A stretch of 64,000 nucleotides of DNA from Symbiodinium natans (lineage: Eukaryota; Sar; Dinophyceae; Suessiales; Symbiodiniaceae): NCBI GenBank assembly GCA_905221605.1, contig CAJNDS010002386.1, positions 310,001 through 374,000 of the forward strand, read 5' to 3'. Positions 30,286 to 42,602 of this stretch are shown here, in pieces. Below the pieces are notes generated by a model. It saw only the letters and a list, made by a program, of their open reading frames with translations. It made no database searches and was not told the origin of the DNA. Position numbers and translations under genes: made by a program. Position 1 is the stretch's first letter. Each line of letters starts with the position of its first letter.

Positions 30286-33200
30286 CGCATGCTTCTAACT
30301 GTCAACCGAGATGACATGTTTTCGACATGTCTGGGTCCAGAGCCGAGAGGTCAGCTTCCACAAAGCTGCGGAGGCAGCCCTCCACCGCCTGGGTCAGCAT
30401 CGTGTGCTGTATCTGCACAGTGACGAGGTGCAACGCATATTGCAATGACATTTGCATGACGATTGCAACACGCCACCACCGGTTGCCAATGGGTGCCGCC
30501 TTCGTCGCATATAAGTGACAGGCCACCGCGCAGCTCAGCAGCGACGAGCGCACCTTCTTGCAAACGCTCGAGGAAACGGTTTCCGCACGCATAAGGCACG
30601 ACATCATACATGGTGCTGCATGTATAGTATGTACGAACAGACCTCCTCAAGTGGAGGAATGATGGTGCAGCACAAAGGTGACACATGACGCGACGTCACA
30701 TGAGGTGGTCGTGTGTTCAGGTCAGAAGACGCAAGCCGTCCTGAGCTCAGACACCAGCCAGCAACTGCAAGCGCATTGAAATTAATGATGATTCCTTCCT
30801 TCTTTTCCAGGTACAAGGTTTCCCGTCTTGGTATGTCATATCTCGCAAATCCTGCTTCCGTCATCCCCACCCGATTGTTGAATCAGTCCATGCAAATTCG
30901 GCGTGTTCCAGGGTGATTCGTGGTCTGTCTTCCAAACCACACACAAATACAATGCCTCCAAGTTGAACCTAGAACCAAAAGTCAACAGTTTATTCTGGAG
31001 CTGCAAAACCTCAGGACGCAAGGCCACTCACGACGCTAGTACATCCGAACAACTCACCACCGTTTTGGCATTCGACGAGGGGCCTGCAAAGCACCCGAAA
31101 TATCGCCTCGGTCATCCAAATTCACCAGCGGGGAGCCAACATTCTACAGCACATGTTTGAGTATCGGACTTGTCGGATTGGGGAGGTAGGTCTAGAGCTT
31201 AGAGGGTCCCGTTAGATGCAAAACGTTTCCCCCCCCCCCCCCCCCCCCACCGGTTTGAGGTGCCTCTTCAAATAACCATGGTTTGATCACGAGGCGATAC
31301 AACGCTACTAAGCAGATGGGACCAAGGAACACACAAGGAAAGGAACTGCTTTAACGCCTGCCCAGATTGCGGGTTGGATGTCACGCATCGGACATTTAGA
31401 AGATGTACGATACCTGCGACGTTTTGCTTTCTGAGTTCTGCAGGATTTTGTCACAGTGCTGCAGTTATTATGTGCAATTGCTGTTGCCTCGGCCTCGACC
31501 CTTGCTTAGGCTGGGGCTTGCTTGGGCGACGCGCTGTTGCCCTTCGGAGCATGGAGTGTCCTGCCAGCTGTGTGTGCTTTGTGTGATATGTGTGTCAAGG
31601 ACTTGAACGCGGGATATAATGTATGTGATATTGTGTTATATTTTGTGCACAGCAGGCTCTGCAACCTTTCGCTCACCGCTGCCTTGCAGAGGCATATGTG
31701 TTGCACCTACTTAATCTACTTAAGTTTGGCTTTTTTGAGCCTTGAAGCTCCGAGCTATCTCCGAACTCTGTGGCCCTTGACGTGTGCCTTTACGGCAGAA
31801 GTGATCTCTCGCAGCCATTCTAGGCCACCGACTCGTGAAACCCCGGCCAAAAGGATCTGCACAATTCCCGCCATATCTTCCAGCAGGTCAGTCTTGCAGC
31901 TCGACGATTTCATACACGCACTGAGGCTCTATGAATCGTTGCCCAGTGTTTTGAGTCACGACGCCTGTCCAAGAAGAAGTACTCGCTGGCCGCATTTGTT
32001 GGACACGAATCTGCGGGCCACGTGCAGCTCAGTCGTCTTGGCAGAGCCCTCCCAGGGCCACCGGAGCGCGACGATATGGGAAATACGCGTAGCTAGAGCT
32101 TCCAAGAGATGCGGAATGAGGTCTTAGTCGAAGCCAACGCGACGCCAACATGCCGTAAGCTCTGTACGAGCTCGGCGTCCCTGAGCATTTCTGTGCGCAT
32201 CACAGCTTTAGCCCACGTACGCCTGACGAAACACCAGATAAAGATGGACAAGCTCACCGTGTGCTGACGGAAAGAAAAGCTGCCAAGGCACATGCGCGAG
32301 GTGTGCCCCTTCATTCTTTTTCCGCGCTGTCGATTTTGCCTTCAAAATATGATCAAGTCAAGTGTCAGTACCGGTGTGGCAAAGCGAGGTGGATGCCGAC
32401 ACGCGTAGTCCAAAACGGAACATTGAGCTACGTGCGGCCCGTGCGGCTGTGTCAAGTTGTAGCCGCCACATTTGCTGAACCTTCGCATCCATCGGAGGTA
32501 CCATGCCTACGGAGACGGTGGCTCCGTGATGGATCCTGAACATCGGGAATCTTGGTCAAAGTGTGACCAACTGATCAACTCACAATGTTTTCAGGACAGC
32601 AAGAGTTGTCAGAAGCGTGTACTTTACATTCGTTGGACCACGGAGTCTGCATGATCATTGTGTGACATTGAGCGACAGACTGATACAGCCTGTTCTCCTT
32701 TTGGCGAAGAGGTGCGAGAAGTGCACCCTTGCGGAACCTAGGATGATGGCTCCTTGCTGACAGTCTCAATCCTTCTATCGAGGCTTCGTCAGAGCTTTGT
32801 GTAGGAGATGCGTGGAGATCGATGAGAGTCGATACTTTGACACAGCCGCGATAGATCCAAGCTACGGTTCGACTGTCTCATGCGGAGGAAAGACAACTTT
32901 GAGGGCGGCATCTTCAGCACCTTCGTGGGTTCTCAAAGAGTCGAGCTTGCGATGGGAACTGGAGATGGAGCAGCAGCCCTGGTACACTGCTTCTTTGTTT
33001 CAACCACGAGGCATCCAAGATCCAGTTGAAGGGGCATTACGAATGATCTATTTTTGCCAGGTCTTGTTCGTATCTGAGAAGCGGCATAATGTCCGTAGCC
33101 CAGACGAGCTCTGCATGCAGCAAGTTGTTGCACATACTCACACATGCTGTCGCAGGGAATCTGCTGTCCCAATGTGTTCGAACGGCCAAATTACTACAGC

Positions 33201-33565
33201 ACACAGTATAAGCATCGATGCAGTCGACTCCTCAACCGCTTGTCCAGGTTAGCCCAGTCATTGGCGATCGCAGAACCCTTGTCCTTGAATTTTGGGAAGG
33301 GTGTGAGACTCATACCATTGCTACCGGCATCAGTGAATGCAGCAACTTTGTCAACGGCTTGATGTGAATTCGAGGATGCGGAATCACCATGGCCGACACG
33401 ACTGAGATGAGCCCAGGGCAGTTTGGTCGAAGCCCGATGAAAAAAAGCTGTGCCTTGGCCTGCTCTTGCTGCCTCTTGCGCGCACCTGCGTATTTGGTTG
33501 CCAAGTTGGCTGCATCCATGTACATAGAATATAGAATCTTGCCGTGAAGGACACACGAGGAGGAG
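30286..33565. other. No confident gene; poly-C tract inside
   Basis: Long chance frames occur (31522-32127 and 32797-33252, + strand), but neither has a domain or convincing codon content. A pure C run lies at 31230-31248. Confidence 0.4.
31230..31248. repeat. Poly-C tract, about 19-20 nt
   Basis: Uninterrupted C run between CGTTT and ACCGG. Confidence 0.95.
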
Positions 33566-33569
33566 TCCA

Positions 33570-33820
33570 AGGCGCGACTGGCGAAAGAGATGGAGGAGCG
33601 CTACACCACTGCAGACCAACTGGAAACAGCTCCTAAGGTCCTAAGATACCGAGTCACAGACAGTTGCTATGTTTCACGTTCTCAAGGTCGCGGTGCTCGC
33701 ACAGCTGCTTTCAAACGCTTAAGCTTCTGCAGGAGAAGGTGCTTCAAGCGCAAGGTCTGAAGCCAGGCATCTCTGCAGACCTGAAATTGTGGGTCCCTCC
33801 TGCAGATTCGGAACTTCAAC
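33570..33820 (+). CDS. Two candidate exons, unidentified protein
   Basis: About 33570-33643 reads ARLAKEMEERYTTADQLETA and then PK. After CTTCTGCAG|G, 33733-33820 reads EKVLQAQGLKPGISADLKLW and then VPPADSEL. Both are good coding sequence on the + strand with splice-like flanks. They may be neighbouring exons of one protein. Confidence 0.5.
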
Positions 33821-34515
33821 AGCCACCCCTCAATCGACCTTGAAATTCAAACCTCTACGAAGGCTTGCTCCTGACTCCTGCTCTATTGTTGCTGCAGAAC
33901 CTATGGCGCGACCGATGACGGAACAGACTCTCCGAACAGATGGTGTGAATCTCAGACGTTGAGGCTTGACCGGTAGGCACCAAGCATGATCGAGCAAGGG
34001 CACCCCACCGAATGCTAGCATTGGCTGTAGATGAACAGCCTATACAGCCAATATGATGGAAAAAATGGCTGCATTAGATCGTAGCAATGACAGGCTCAAT
34101 CACGGTACCAACTATGAAGTTCCGTATTTGCATGAGCAAGGAGCCGCAGACGTGCATGGAATCTCAGTTTGCAAACACATCGTTTGCCTGACCTTGTACT
34201 TGTAGTACACGCCGAAGCGGAAATCCTAGCTTCGTGCAGAAGAAAAGCCTCTCTAGCCTCGTCGCCGCCAGCAAGGCTACAAACAGATCAACAGCTGCTA
34301 ATCAGGAAAAGGCCCAGGACCAACAGCCATGCACCATACTCAAGTAACTACTCGCTTCTGCACAACGTTTCAAGTTTAAAGTCTGAGCGGCAAAGCCAGC
34401 AATTTGTACTACACATCAGTTACGCCGACAAGTTTCACAGGAATGCAATGGTCACTCACTGGAATACCTCTGTATTGGATTGTATGCATGCAGCCTACAT
34501 TGTCGTGTTTCAGAG

Positions 34516-34666
34516 GTTCCCTCACCGGCAGCTCTCTTTGTGCCCTGTGGCAGCTGTCGCTTTCCTACTCTCCCTGTTCGAGCCCGAGGTTGTGAGGAGG
34601 TCAACCGCATGCTGCACTCCATTGCCACCGAAGTGGTTCACAACCTCAGCTCTAGCCATGTTCTGG
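34516..34666 (+). CDS. Candidate exon, unidentified protein
   Basis: CAGAG|G opens a frame reading VPSPAALFVPCGSCRFPTLP, then VRARGCEEVNRMLHSIATEV and VHNLSSSHVLG, ending at a GTGAAG donor. Conserved-looking Cys/Pro content is followed by an amphipathic helix. No family was recognised. Confidence 0.5.
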
Positions 34667-35149
34667 GTGAAGCATGGTGAAGCCTTCGCTCATACAACCT
34701 GAGACAGAGAACCATAGTTTCAAACGCTTGCGCGCGCCGCCTCGGCAGCCGGGTCGGGTTGCTGAAACGGAAAGCGGCCGGGGTGGAGGAATAAGACACG
34801 GGATGGCAGTCGACCCGTAATCCCGAAGCCTTGAACTTTAGTGAGCTTGGGGGGAAGTTTATAGGCTTGCAGGACTGAAGCCTGTTTGGCTTGATGAAAG
34901 GCTTGCAGTGTCAGCAGGCTGTGCAGCACCATCGTGGGCTTGTTGCCAAGTGTGGGTGGTGGGAACTGCCCAAAAAAGCCAGCTGCCTGGCGGCTTGCCT
35001 CTGGAGGTTCCAGAGGGAGTGAGGGAGGTCACGGGTTGGAGCCGAATCAGTTTAATCTCGCCCCCCCACCAGATCATCAATATCTGTTCATTGCAGAATA
35101 TGGGGCCGAGGCGAACCCTTTGAGACCCTTTTCATATTTCTGTCTTCAG

Positions 35150-35236
35150 AGTGCTCTGAGACTCTTGAGGCTGATGTTCCCGCCGTGGGAAGCGACAAGA
35201 AGCTCCCCGCGAGCTACCAGAGTCACCGTGGCATGG
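35150..35236 (+). CDS. Candidate exon, unidentified protein
   Basis: GTCTTCAG|A precedes a frame reading CSETLEADVPAVGSDKKLPA, then SYQSHRGMG, ending ATGG|GTTGTT. The codon content is coding-like. A following stretch at 35340-35410 (GDSGEVRLQAVSC) could be the next exon after TTGCAG|G. Confidence 0.45.
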
Positions 35237-36480
35237 GTTGTTTTCTTTCTGTGTCTGTCCATGTCTGCCGTCGTCTGCCGTCACTTCGTCTCAGATGTTG
35301 CATGTCTCCGCGGTGATGTGCCGCATGTGCGTTGCAGGTGACTCTGGTGAGGTCCGACTCCAAGCTGTCAGCTGCAGGAATCACTTTGCCAAGTGTACTT
35401 TTGGTTAGGTGTGGATCTAGGTGTGTTGGAACAACGCGTGGAATTCAGAGGCGCATGTGCAATGGTTTCGATTTAAGGCTGTTGCTACTCTGCATCGGAT
35501 CCTGCTCACAGAAGTTGGCGGAACAAACAATCTTCAATGTTCCAGTAAGGCTGTGGCAGGCAGCCAGATCGGGCACCACTGCACGCACTGTTGTAAAACA
35601 TTAGAACACATCAGAAGAGCACGCTCAACGCTACACCGATGGCCGTTCAACCAAATAGGACCGAAGTACAGCTGTGCTTCGGCTGCAGCGCTCCTTCAAA
35701 GACACCATGAGAGCCTTGGAAACCAAACGCAGCTGAACATGGGACAGAGTCCAGGAGTACTTGACAGGTTGCTCGCTTCGACCATGCCATTCCAAAGCTC
35801 ACAGTTTAGTCGATTCGCTCCAATTCTGGCAGCTCTGACTTAAGAAATTGAAAGGACATAATTCTGAGCGCTGCGCCGGTGAATGAAAGCCCTCAAAGCC
35901 TCAAGAGCAAAAGGGCAAGCGCGTGGCTTTCCGACAATCGTGGGCAGTTCTGCAGCACTTACCATGAAGATCGGTATCATGGTTTCACATCTGAGTAGAC
36001 GCACGCTGCTGTGGTCCAAACAATGAGCTCTGGCAGCCCAACAACCGAAACGTTCGCTGTTGCCGACGGTGGCCACTCGCTTTTGTTTTGACTTTCTCAT
36101 GCCTGCGATCCGGAGGCTTCTCCATCGAGGTCACCTATGTCACCCGGCGCAGTGGTGAGGACTTCTTTCCGCACCGATGCATGACACGAGCAGGTTTAAG
36201 CCCGTTTTTGCATGGAGATCTGCAAGTGCATGTGGGCCTGGGAAGCTTCTACAAGGGGTTCGACGGAGGCGCAAAAGTTACAAGAAGTCGTCGGGAGACA
36301 GGATGAGTCAGACGGATACGCGACTGCAGTGGCGCAACAAAATGGACAACTCGCTGCGGCCCGACTCTCAGATAGAAATGGTAGGTGAATGCAACATGTC
36401 CGGTCTCACACAAGCCGGCTTTGAGGCTCCGGTGGTCTTGGGTGGAGGCTGTTTCAGGGTTTTCAGATGTCCACACTCAA

Positions 36481-36630
36481 GGCATCTTAAGGCCAGGAGT
36501 CACAGCCACTCGTGCTGTGAAAGGGCTTCTTGCAGAGTTTCGGAAGCGTCCGGCGCTTTGGGACACACATACGGGGCTTTTGATCCCCACACCCATCGGC
36601 AACGGCCCCAGGGCATCCCTTAATGTCTAG
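36481..36630 (+). CDS. Candidate terminal exon, unidentified protein
   Basis: The frame reads GILRPGVTATRAVKGLLAEF, then RKRPALWDTHTGLLIPTPIG and NGPRASLNV, ending in TAG at 36628-36630. It is strongly coding-like, with an AAG|G acceptor at either 36480 or 36491. The family was not recognised. Confidence 0.5.
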   Translation, partial: GILRPGVTATRAVKGLLAEFRKRPALWDTHTGLLIPTPIGNGPRASLNV

Positions 36631-37989
36631 GAAGCCGAGGCGCCTGATGTTGAACATGGAGCTGGATGGCGACGAGCGCCTGAGGGACAAATGCGAGCTG
36701 CGAGCTGTCACGTGCTGTGATGTGTTGGCTTATTCTGCGTGTATTCAGCTTGAGAAGCCATCAGGACTTTGCTCATCAGGCTGGTAGCTTAAGAGAAGAT
36801 CTTCGGACCTGCCTCAAAGAACCTGTATATTGCTTGTAGGTTATCCAAAGACACAACCCAGAGTATGATGCATGGAGCTGCTGACATGGTCCTTGGCAAA
36901 GCTTCAACGTTTCAGTGTTTGAGGCCCGATGCAACCATCTCGACAAGATCTTTGATCCTCGCCACGATTTCTCGGGGTTTTGCTGTATACTGTATGGCAT
37001 GACTGAGACAGGGACAGAACCCGGCCCTGCGCTCCAACAGAGTAATGACTGTATGCTCAAGAGCGCGTTCCCCGCTGCAAAGGATTGGTATACCACCCAT
37101 GGAGGCAAAGAGGTACGAAAGGACCCGTAGCAGTAACAGCTTTCGAAGCTGCTCTGCGCTCTCAGCACAACACTTGGATTTTGGACTGCATGTATGGCAA
37201 GCTGTGAATGCCCTTGTGCTTATCAAGGAGGCTCAGAGGGCCACAGCGCCGGCTTTCGTCGTGGACTTAAAGCACCAGGAATCGACGTTTTCTCTCCGTT
37301 GCTGTGCATCGCTCTGCCACATCTATCGCATGCAGCCACTTGCTCCAAGGTGCGCTACAACCAGGATGGTCCCGTAATGCCCGGCTCACTGCGCGTGCCC
37401 AAAACGTTCGGATCTCGGACAGTGAGGAAAGTTCACGTGTGGTACCGGCGCATGCGAACCTACACAAACGCAAGACATGCCCAAAAGTACGTCAAATCGA
37501 ACGTTTCTAGAATTGGTAAGCAGACCAGCTAGTTCCACGATCTGAGATTGAACACATGAACAGTCCCGCGAGTCCCACAGTAGAGGTTTTGCACAGCTGC
37601 TGTAGCATCCACTCTGTGTGCGGTACTGATGTACAGTGCCGGCTACAACTACGCGCTTGTTGCGCAAGCGCTTTCCAACCGAGCAATGAAGCATGACCAG
37701 AGCTACAAGTTTGAGGGTTGGAAAGTTTGAGGGATGTGAGGGTTCAGGAAGTTCAGGGCAGAGGAATGGTCTGCGGGCGGGAGCGGTTCGTTTCGCAAGG
37801 CCGAAGCTCGACAAGCAGAAGGCGCAGAAGCTGAGTCTTGAGAGAGAGAGAGAGAGAGAGAAACCCTACTCTAAAACTGACTCTATAAAGCTCTCTCCAC
37901 CATCCTAAACCTCTCAAACGGGCATTATCGGTTTTCTCATCCTCTGCTGTGGCTTCTTTCTTCTCTTTTTGCTCACTTTGTGCTCTCAA

Positions 37990-38050
37990 TCTCTCGCTCT
38001 CTCTCTCTCTCTCTCTCTCACTCTCTGTCTCTCCCTCTCTCTCTCTCTTT
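37990..38050. repeat. (CT)n microsatellite
   Basis: A CTCTCT run with a few substitutions. A shorter GA run at 37841-37861 lies 130 bp upstream and is its complement, so a hairpin is possible. Confidence 0.9.
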
Positions 38051-41000
38051 GTGCTTGGGAGGTGCCGACCAAGAAGGACCTGGCTCTGCCGGGCCTCACT
38101 CGTGGCGTCTCCTCGCCGGCCCTTGTCGTAACCGGGTGGCATCTTTGGAGAGTTCAATTGGAGAGGGAAATGTTTATTTCCAATACAGCGAAGACCCCAG
38201 AATGAGTCGATTCAGACCTTTCTGTTCAGAATGTTTCAAGTTTGTGTGGATTTGGCCCGACTGCGATTGTGCAAGTTCGCTGTGGAAGCAGGGAAGTCCG
38301 CTGGGCGATCATCAGTCGTTCTTCTCATTCTTCTGCTTCCTACGAAGAACCTTCCGCTCCAACATATGAAAGAAAGAACTTGCGACAGCCCCACACGCCT
38401 CGACCCCACGGCGCACCCACCAAGCACGGGAGCCATGAAGGAGCCAGGAAACCACGCGGGGAACCACAGAGTTCCGGCCTTGTGGGTACTGTGGGTACTG
38501 TGGAGACCTACGAGACGAGCCGACGAGCTGCATGAAAGAACTTGAAGCCCGCGGCGACCCGCCATCCAACGAGCCGTGAAAGCGGGGCCATGAAGGAGCC
38601 AAAGGGAGCGCATGGAGGAGCCATGCAGCGCCAATGTTCCGGTCCGGTGGAGTATCCATCTTAGTAGCTATATTCTGTTGCGGCACGAGTCGGCTAATGA
38701 ACACGAGGGGTCTGAGGGGTTCCGGCCCCACGTTGGCCCCATGTTCCGGCCGCACGACCCATTCATCAGCGCATTTGACCATGAAGGAAGCCACAAGGAG
38801 CCCAGGTTCCCTCACAGCCGGCCAGCGCGGCCGCAGCCCACCTTGTTTTACGGCAGGACCCCAAACGGTTATTGTTTCGGGAAAGGGGCGCTCTTGCCAT
38901 CACCTTTTTTTGGGGCATATTTGAGGGGACAAGCAATTCTCAACACATAATGTCAACCGGATGTGGTGGCAAGTCCTTCCAAGTTACCGTCCGTCTCGCC
39001 AACTGCCGATGGGCTAAGGCTGCAGGCACCTTGAATGTGGAGAGCCCCGCGAATTCTCCTTGCCCATCGCCCAAGGCAGGAGCTTGTACATTAAATCATT
39101 AATCAGAATGCAGATGGTAGCGGCGCCGCAGTCTATGCGGATGACCAGGCGAAGGCAGCAAGATGATGCCCAGTGCTTATAAGTGGACAACAGGCCTCTT
39201 TGTTGCCACGCGTCTGTGCGTTCTATGGGTTGGGCCCTTATGAAGCAGAAATCGTATAGGATTTCGTATAGGTGGGGGCGGTACTTGACACCAAGATATT
39301 GCGAGGCATCTGCGGCATGTGATCACATGCACGCCCATGATCTGCGGGAATGTTCGTTGAGGTTCAGTGCTAAGACAAGGTCTGTATGCCGGCAGACTTC
39401 CAAAAGCAGATCGAAAGTCTGCAAGTTCTCGTAGCACATGATCTAGCAAGCAGTGGCTGACATGCAAGCAAGCATAGGTATGACCAGAGGCGTTAGACTC
39501 TGCAACAAGCATGGGCATGAGTCCATTGCATGGCTTTGACAGGCAGACAAAGCAATGTGTTTAAGTGAGTGGCATACTTGTTTTGCAGAGTTACTAACAT
39601 CTAGGATCTGCTGACAGCCTTTCAGGCTGCTCAGCATTGGTGCAATCAGTTTACATTCCAGCCTTCCGCAAGCTGCTAGTTCGGAGCACCTATCGCAGCC
39701 TTTCAATCAGCTTTCGTGGTGGGGTGGAATGACGCTGTGTGGCCACCGATGTATGGTCACACTACTGCTCCGCTGCAGCTCAGAAACCTGACGGCACGCA
39801 GAGCCCCGAAATTCCTGGAAGACTTCCGGATCTTTCCGGATTCCTCGGCCGACATGCAAGAGCAAAAACCATCAGAACAGACGGGCAGAGCATCAGCGGG
39901 CATTAGGCTACGCGGCTACATGGTGCGTCATGGTGCAAGCATCCTCAGGCCCTTAGGCCCACGCCAGCCAGACCTCGGGGTGTGGTCTGGTGCGCGTCTC
40001 ACCCGTCTCAGTGTTTATGGCCAGGATGCCTGTGGCCTCTCCCCAAAATGGTGTGAGTTCGCATGGTACACCTGGCCTTTCTCCGGCGGTCTTTAACGTA
40101 TTTGAGGCTGACAGCTAGTTGCATCTTCGCCTAATCCGCCTTTCTTTCCAGCAGAGTGTGCCCAGAAATCTTTATATTTATCCGAGTGCTGAGTTTTACA
40201 CAACAAAACACAACTAGCCTTTCCAGCCTCACCAAGAGTGGGCCGCTGCAGGCTGCCGGAGTCCTTCAAGCCATCCATATGATATGATGCTCCTGACTAC
40301 AGAGAAAGTTTCGTACACATACTGATAATGGCAATGTGTTGGCCACGGCTCTTTGAAGGGAAGCTGGGAGGTCCTGTAGCAGCAAGCCCCGGAGGGTTTT
40401 GGCGCTTGAGGGCACGTCTGGACATGTCCTTCCCGTGAGGTCGCTAGATGTGCTCACTTTTGGTGATTGCATAGTTCGTCCAAGCATCCATAGGGACACG
40501 AGCCAAATTCGCGTGTGCAAAGACGTGCGTGATCGCTGTGGCAGGATTTGCTGGTTTACTGCCTGCCCGGAGCATATGACCTTCATTCGACCCATCTGCC
40601 AGAAGTACTAGCGCAGTCTTGCAATGCTGAACAAGAACCCGCTGAATACACAGCTGATGCATCCAGGATCGGCGGAAGATCTCGGAACACTGTATTGGCC
40701 CAAATGATGTGCCCAGCTGCCTCGAGCTTCAGACATGATGCAATATGTGAGCCTGCCAACGTCAAAATCGTGGTTGGACGAACTGACATAGAGATACTGA
40801 GATACTTAAAGCTCCGACTCTCCTTCCTTTCCTTTCCGATGGCTGGTGCGCTTCTCTGGCTGATCTGGCAGCTGGAAGGCTTTCCTGTCCTGACCCAGGC
40901 CGGAAAGAGTGGTTCGTACCACTGTAGTTCTCAAGGTTGTACAGTTATCCCTGTCACTTAGGCATATCTGGCAAAGTCTGTGGACACGCTGAAGGCACGG

Positions 41001-41839
41001 AAATGACAGAAGCATGCTGCAACATCGAGAGTCAGAAGTCGGAGCATTGCAGGACAAAGCTCCTCCACTCGTCCTGCTTCAGCAGGCCATGTGCAACTCA
41101 CTCCATCAACAGAAAAAACACATACCATTGCTGCACGGCTGTCGGGTCTGCTGATGCTGGTTAACTTGTTAGGCGGGCGTGCTCCGCTCGGGCAGAGAGA
41201 GCCTCGCTGCCAAGGAGGCAACAAAGATTTCTAGTTGATAAAGGCTTGAAGCCTGCAAGCCTGACTTCATTGCAGTAGGTCTTCGAATGCAGGCTTGGCA
41301 CATGTCAGACTTTGGCAGTCAGACCGGACGTGGTGCCCTCAGACTTGAAGCATCTCGACCCTTTCTGGCTGTTAGAACACCCTGCTTTCCAAGGTCAGGC
41401 GGCGCACCTGCAGACAAGATACAGTCAGCTCTGCCTTGATGTAAAGGAGGATGGCAATGCGCCACTTGATCGCAAGATCGCAGGCGGTTCCGGGTGGGAC
41501 AGAACGATGGACAGCGCATACTGAGAAAAGGCTAAGCGATTACTTGAAAACCTCTTGCTCGATGACATGTTCTCTTCAGGTACATGGGCGACTGCCAGGC
41601 AGTAGATCGACAGCACCTGGATGCACTGGACTGCTTTTGCTATCATGCTGGGGGATGGGCCCTGGGCTTGCGAGTGTACACCCTGTCACCAAGAGCCGCA
41701 AGCAGGCGTTAAGTTCCAAGCTTGACAGTATCTTGACAGTCATCCACCCACAAGATGCTCTCCTCTCTCTGTTTAGGAAATCTCAGCGAGACATCTCTAA
41801 TCGCATCCCCCTTTTATTACATACCCCCCCCCCCCCCCC

Positions 41840-42106
41840 CCCCCTAATTATAAACACTATCCGGACAATCCTGCCGAAACCGAACTCACCTTTTCAAACC
41901 TATTCCGAATTAGGGGTGGGTTCAGGCCTCTGTCTGAGCCTAGCTGTGCTGCGTGAGCTGGCCTCTCTCTCTCTCTCTCTCTCTCTCTCTAGACCCTAAA
42001 CCCTTAGACCCCAAACGTGACATTTGGATAGAAACATCCCCCTAATAATAAAAGCGCATTTCGAGTTTCTATTGGGGGCGGGGACCCCGCGTTTAATATT
42101 AGGGGG
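41840..42106. mobile_element. Possible MITE-like element with 16-bp inverted ends
   Basis: CCCCCTAATTATAAAC at 41840-41855 and GTTTAATATTAGGGGG at 42091-42106 are inverted repeats with two mismatches. A third copy of the word (CCCCCTAATAATAAAA) lies near 42039. The interior holds a CT microsatellite and CCCTAAA-like words. No target duplication can be called because the left end merges into a poly-C run. Confidence 0.35.
41972..41991. repeat. (CT)n microsatellite
   Basis: Pure CT run followed by AGACCCTAAACCC. Confidence 0.9.
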
Positions 42107-42602
42107 AAGAGATTAAGCCTAACAGAGGGGTCAGAAGTGGCAGAATCTCCTCACCAGACCTCGGGCGTCGCCGGCGTGCACATTTCAGAAAAATGTCACG
42201 CACGCACTTCCAGCACGGAGCCACTGATCCCATGCAAAAAGCAACCCAAAATCTAAAGGTGGGATTTACTTTCGAGCTTGGGCTGGCCAGAATGTCGAGT
42301 TTGGGGTAACTTGTTGAAGCCATTTGCGTACTTTTCATACTTCCGTTTGACCGCTGAGGATGTTCTATTTCGAAGGCTCGCGTATAAAGTCTCTCGCGGC
42401 GCGCCAAGCTTCTGATTTGAGTTCGGCAGTGCCTTCCTGCAAGTTGCTTGCAGCACGAAGGCTTGCTGTCACAATGGTTCGTTCACATGCGCCTGAAGAT
42501 CAGGTGCACAGCTATATCGTGCTATAGATGCTAACTGATTCAGCAGATGCCGAGCCACTGCTGTGCAATGCTCCCACTCAACTCCATTGCCTAGAGCTGC
42601 GC

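Larger units (their letters stand above)
36631..42527. other. No confident gene; simple repeats and weak frames
   Basis: Weak coding-like stretches are 37349-37530 (KVRYNQDGPVMPGSLRVPKT and onward) and 41315-41520 (PSDLKHLDPFWLLEHPAFQG). GA and CT tracts lie at 37841-37861 and 37990-38050. The stretch 38390-38640 repeats 'GCCATGAAGGAGCC' words. Nothing here supports a named gene. Confidence 0.4.

Noticed and set aside
31522..32127. 201-codon + strand frame
   Set aside because: No domain, irregular composition and no splice or start context; probably chance in a stop-poor region.
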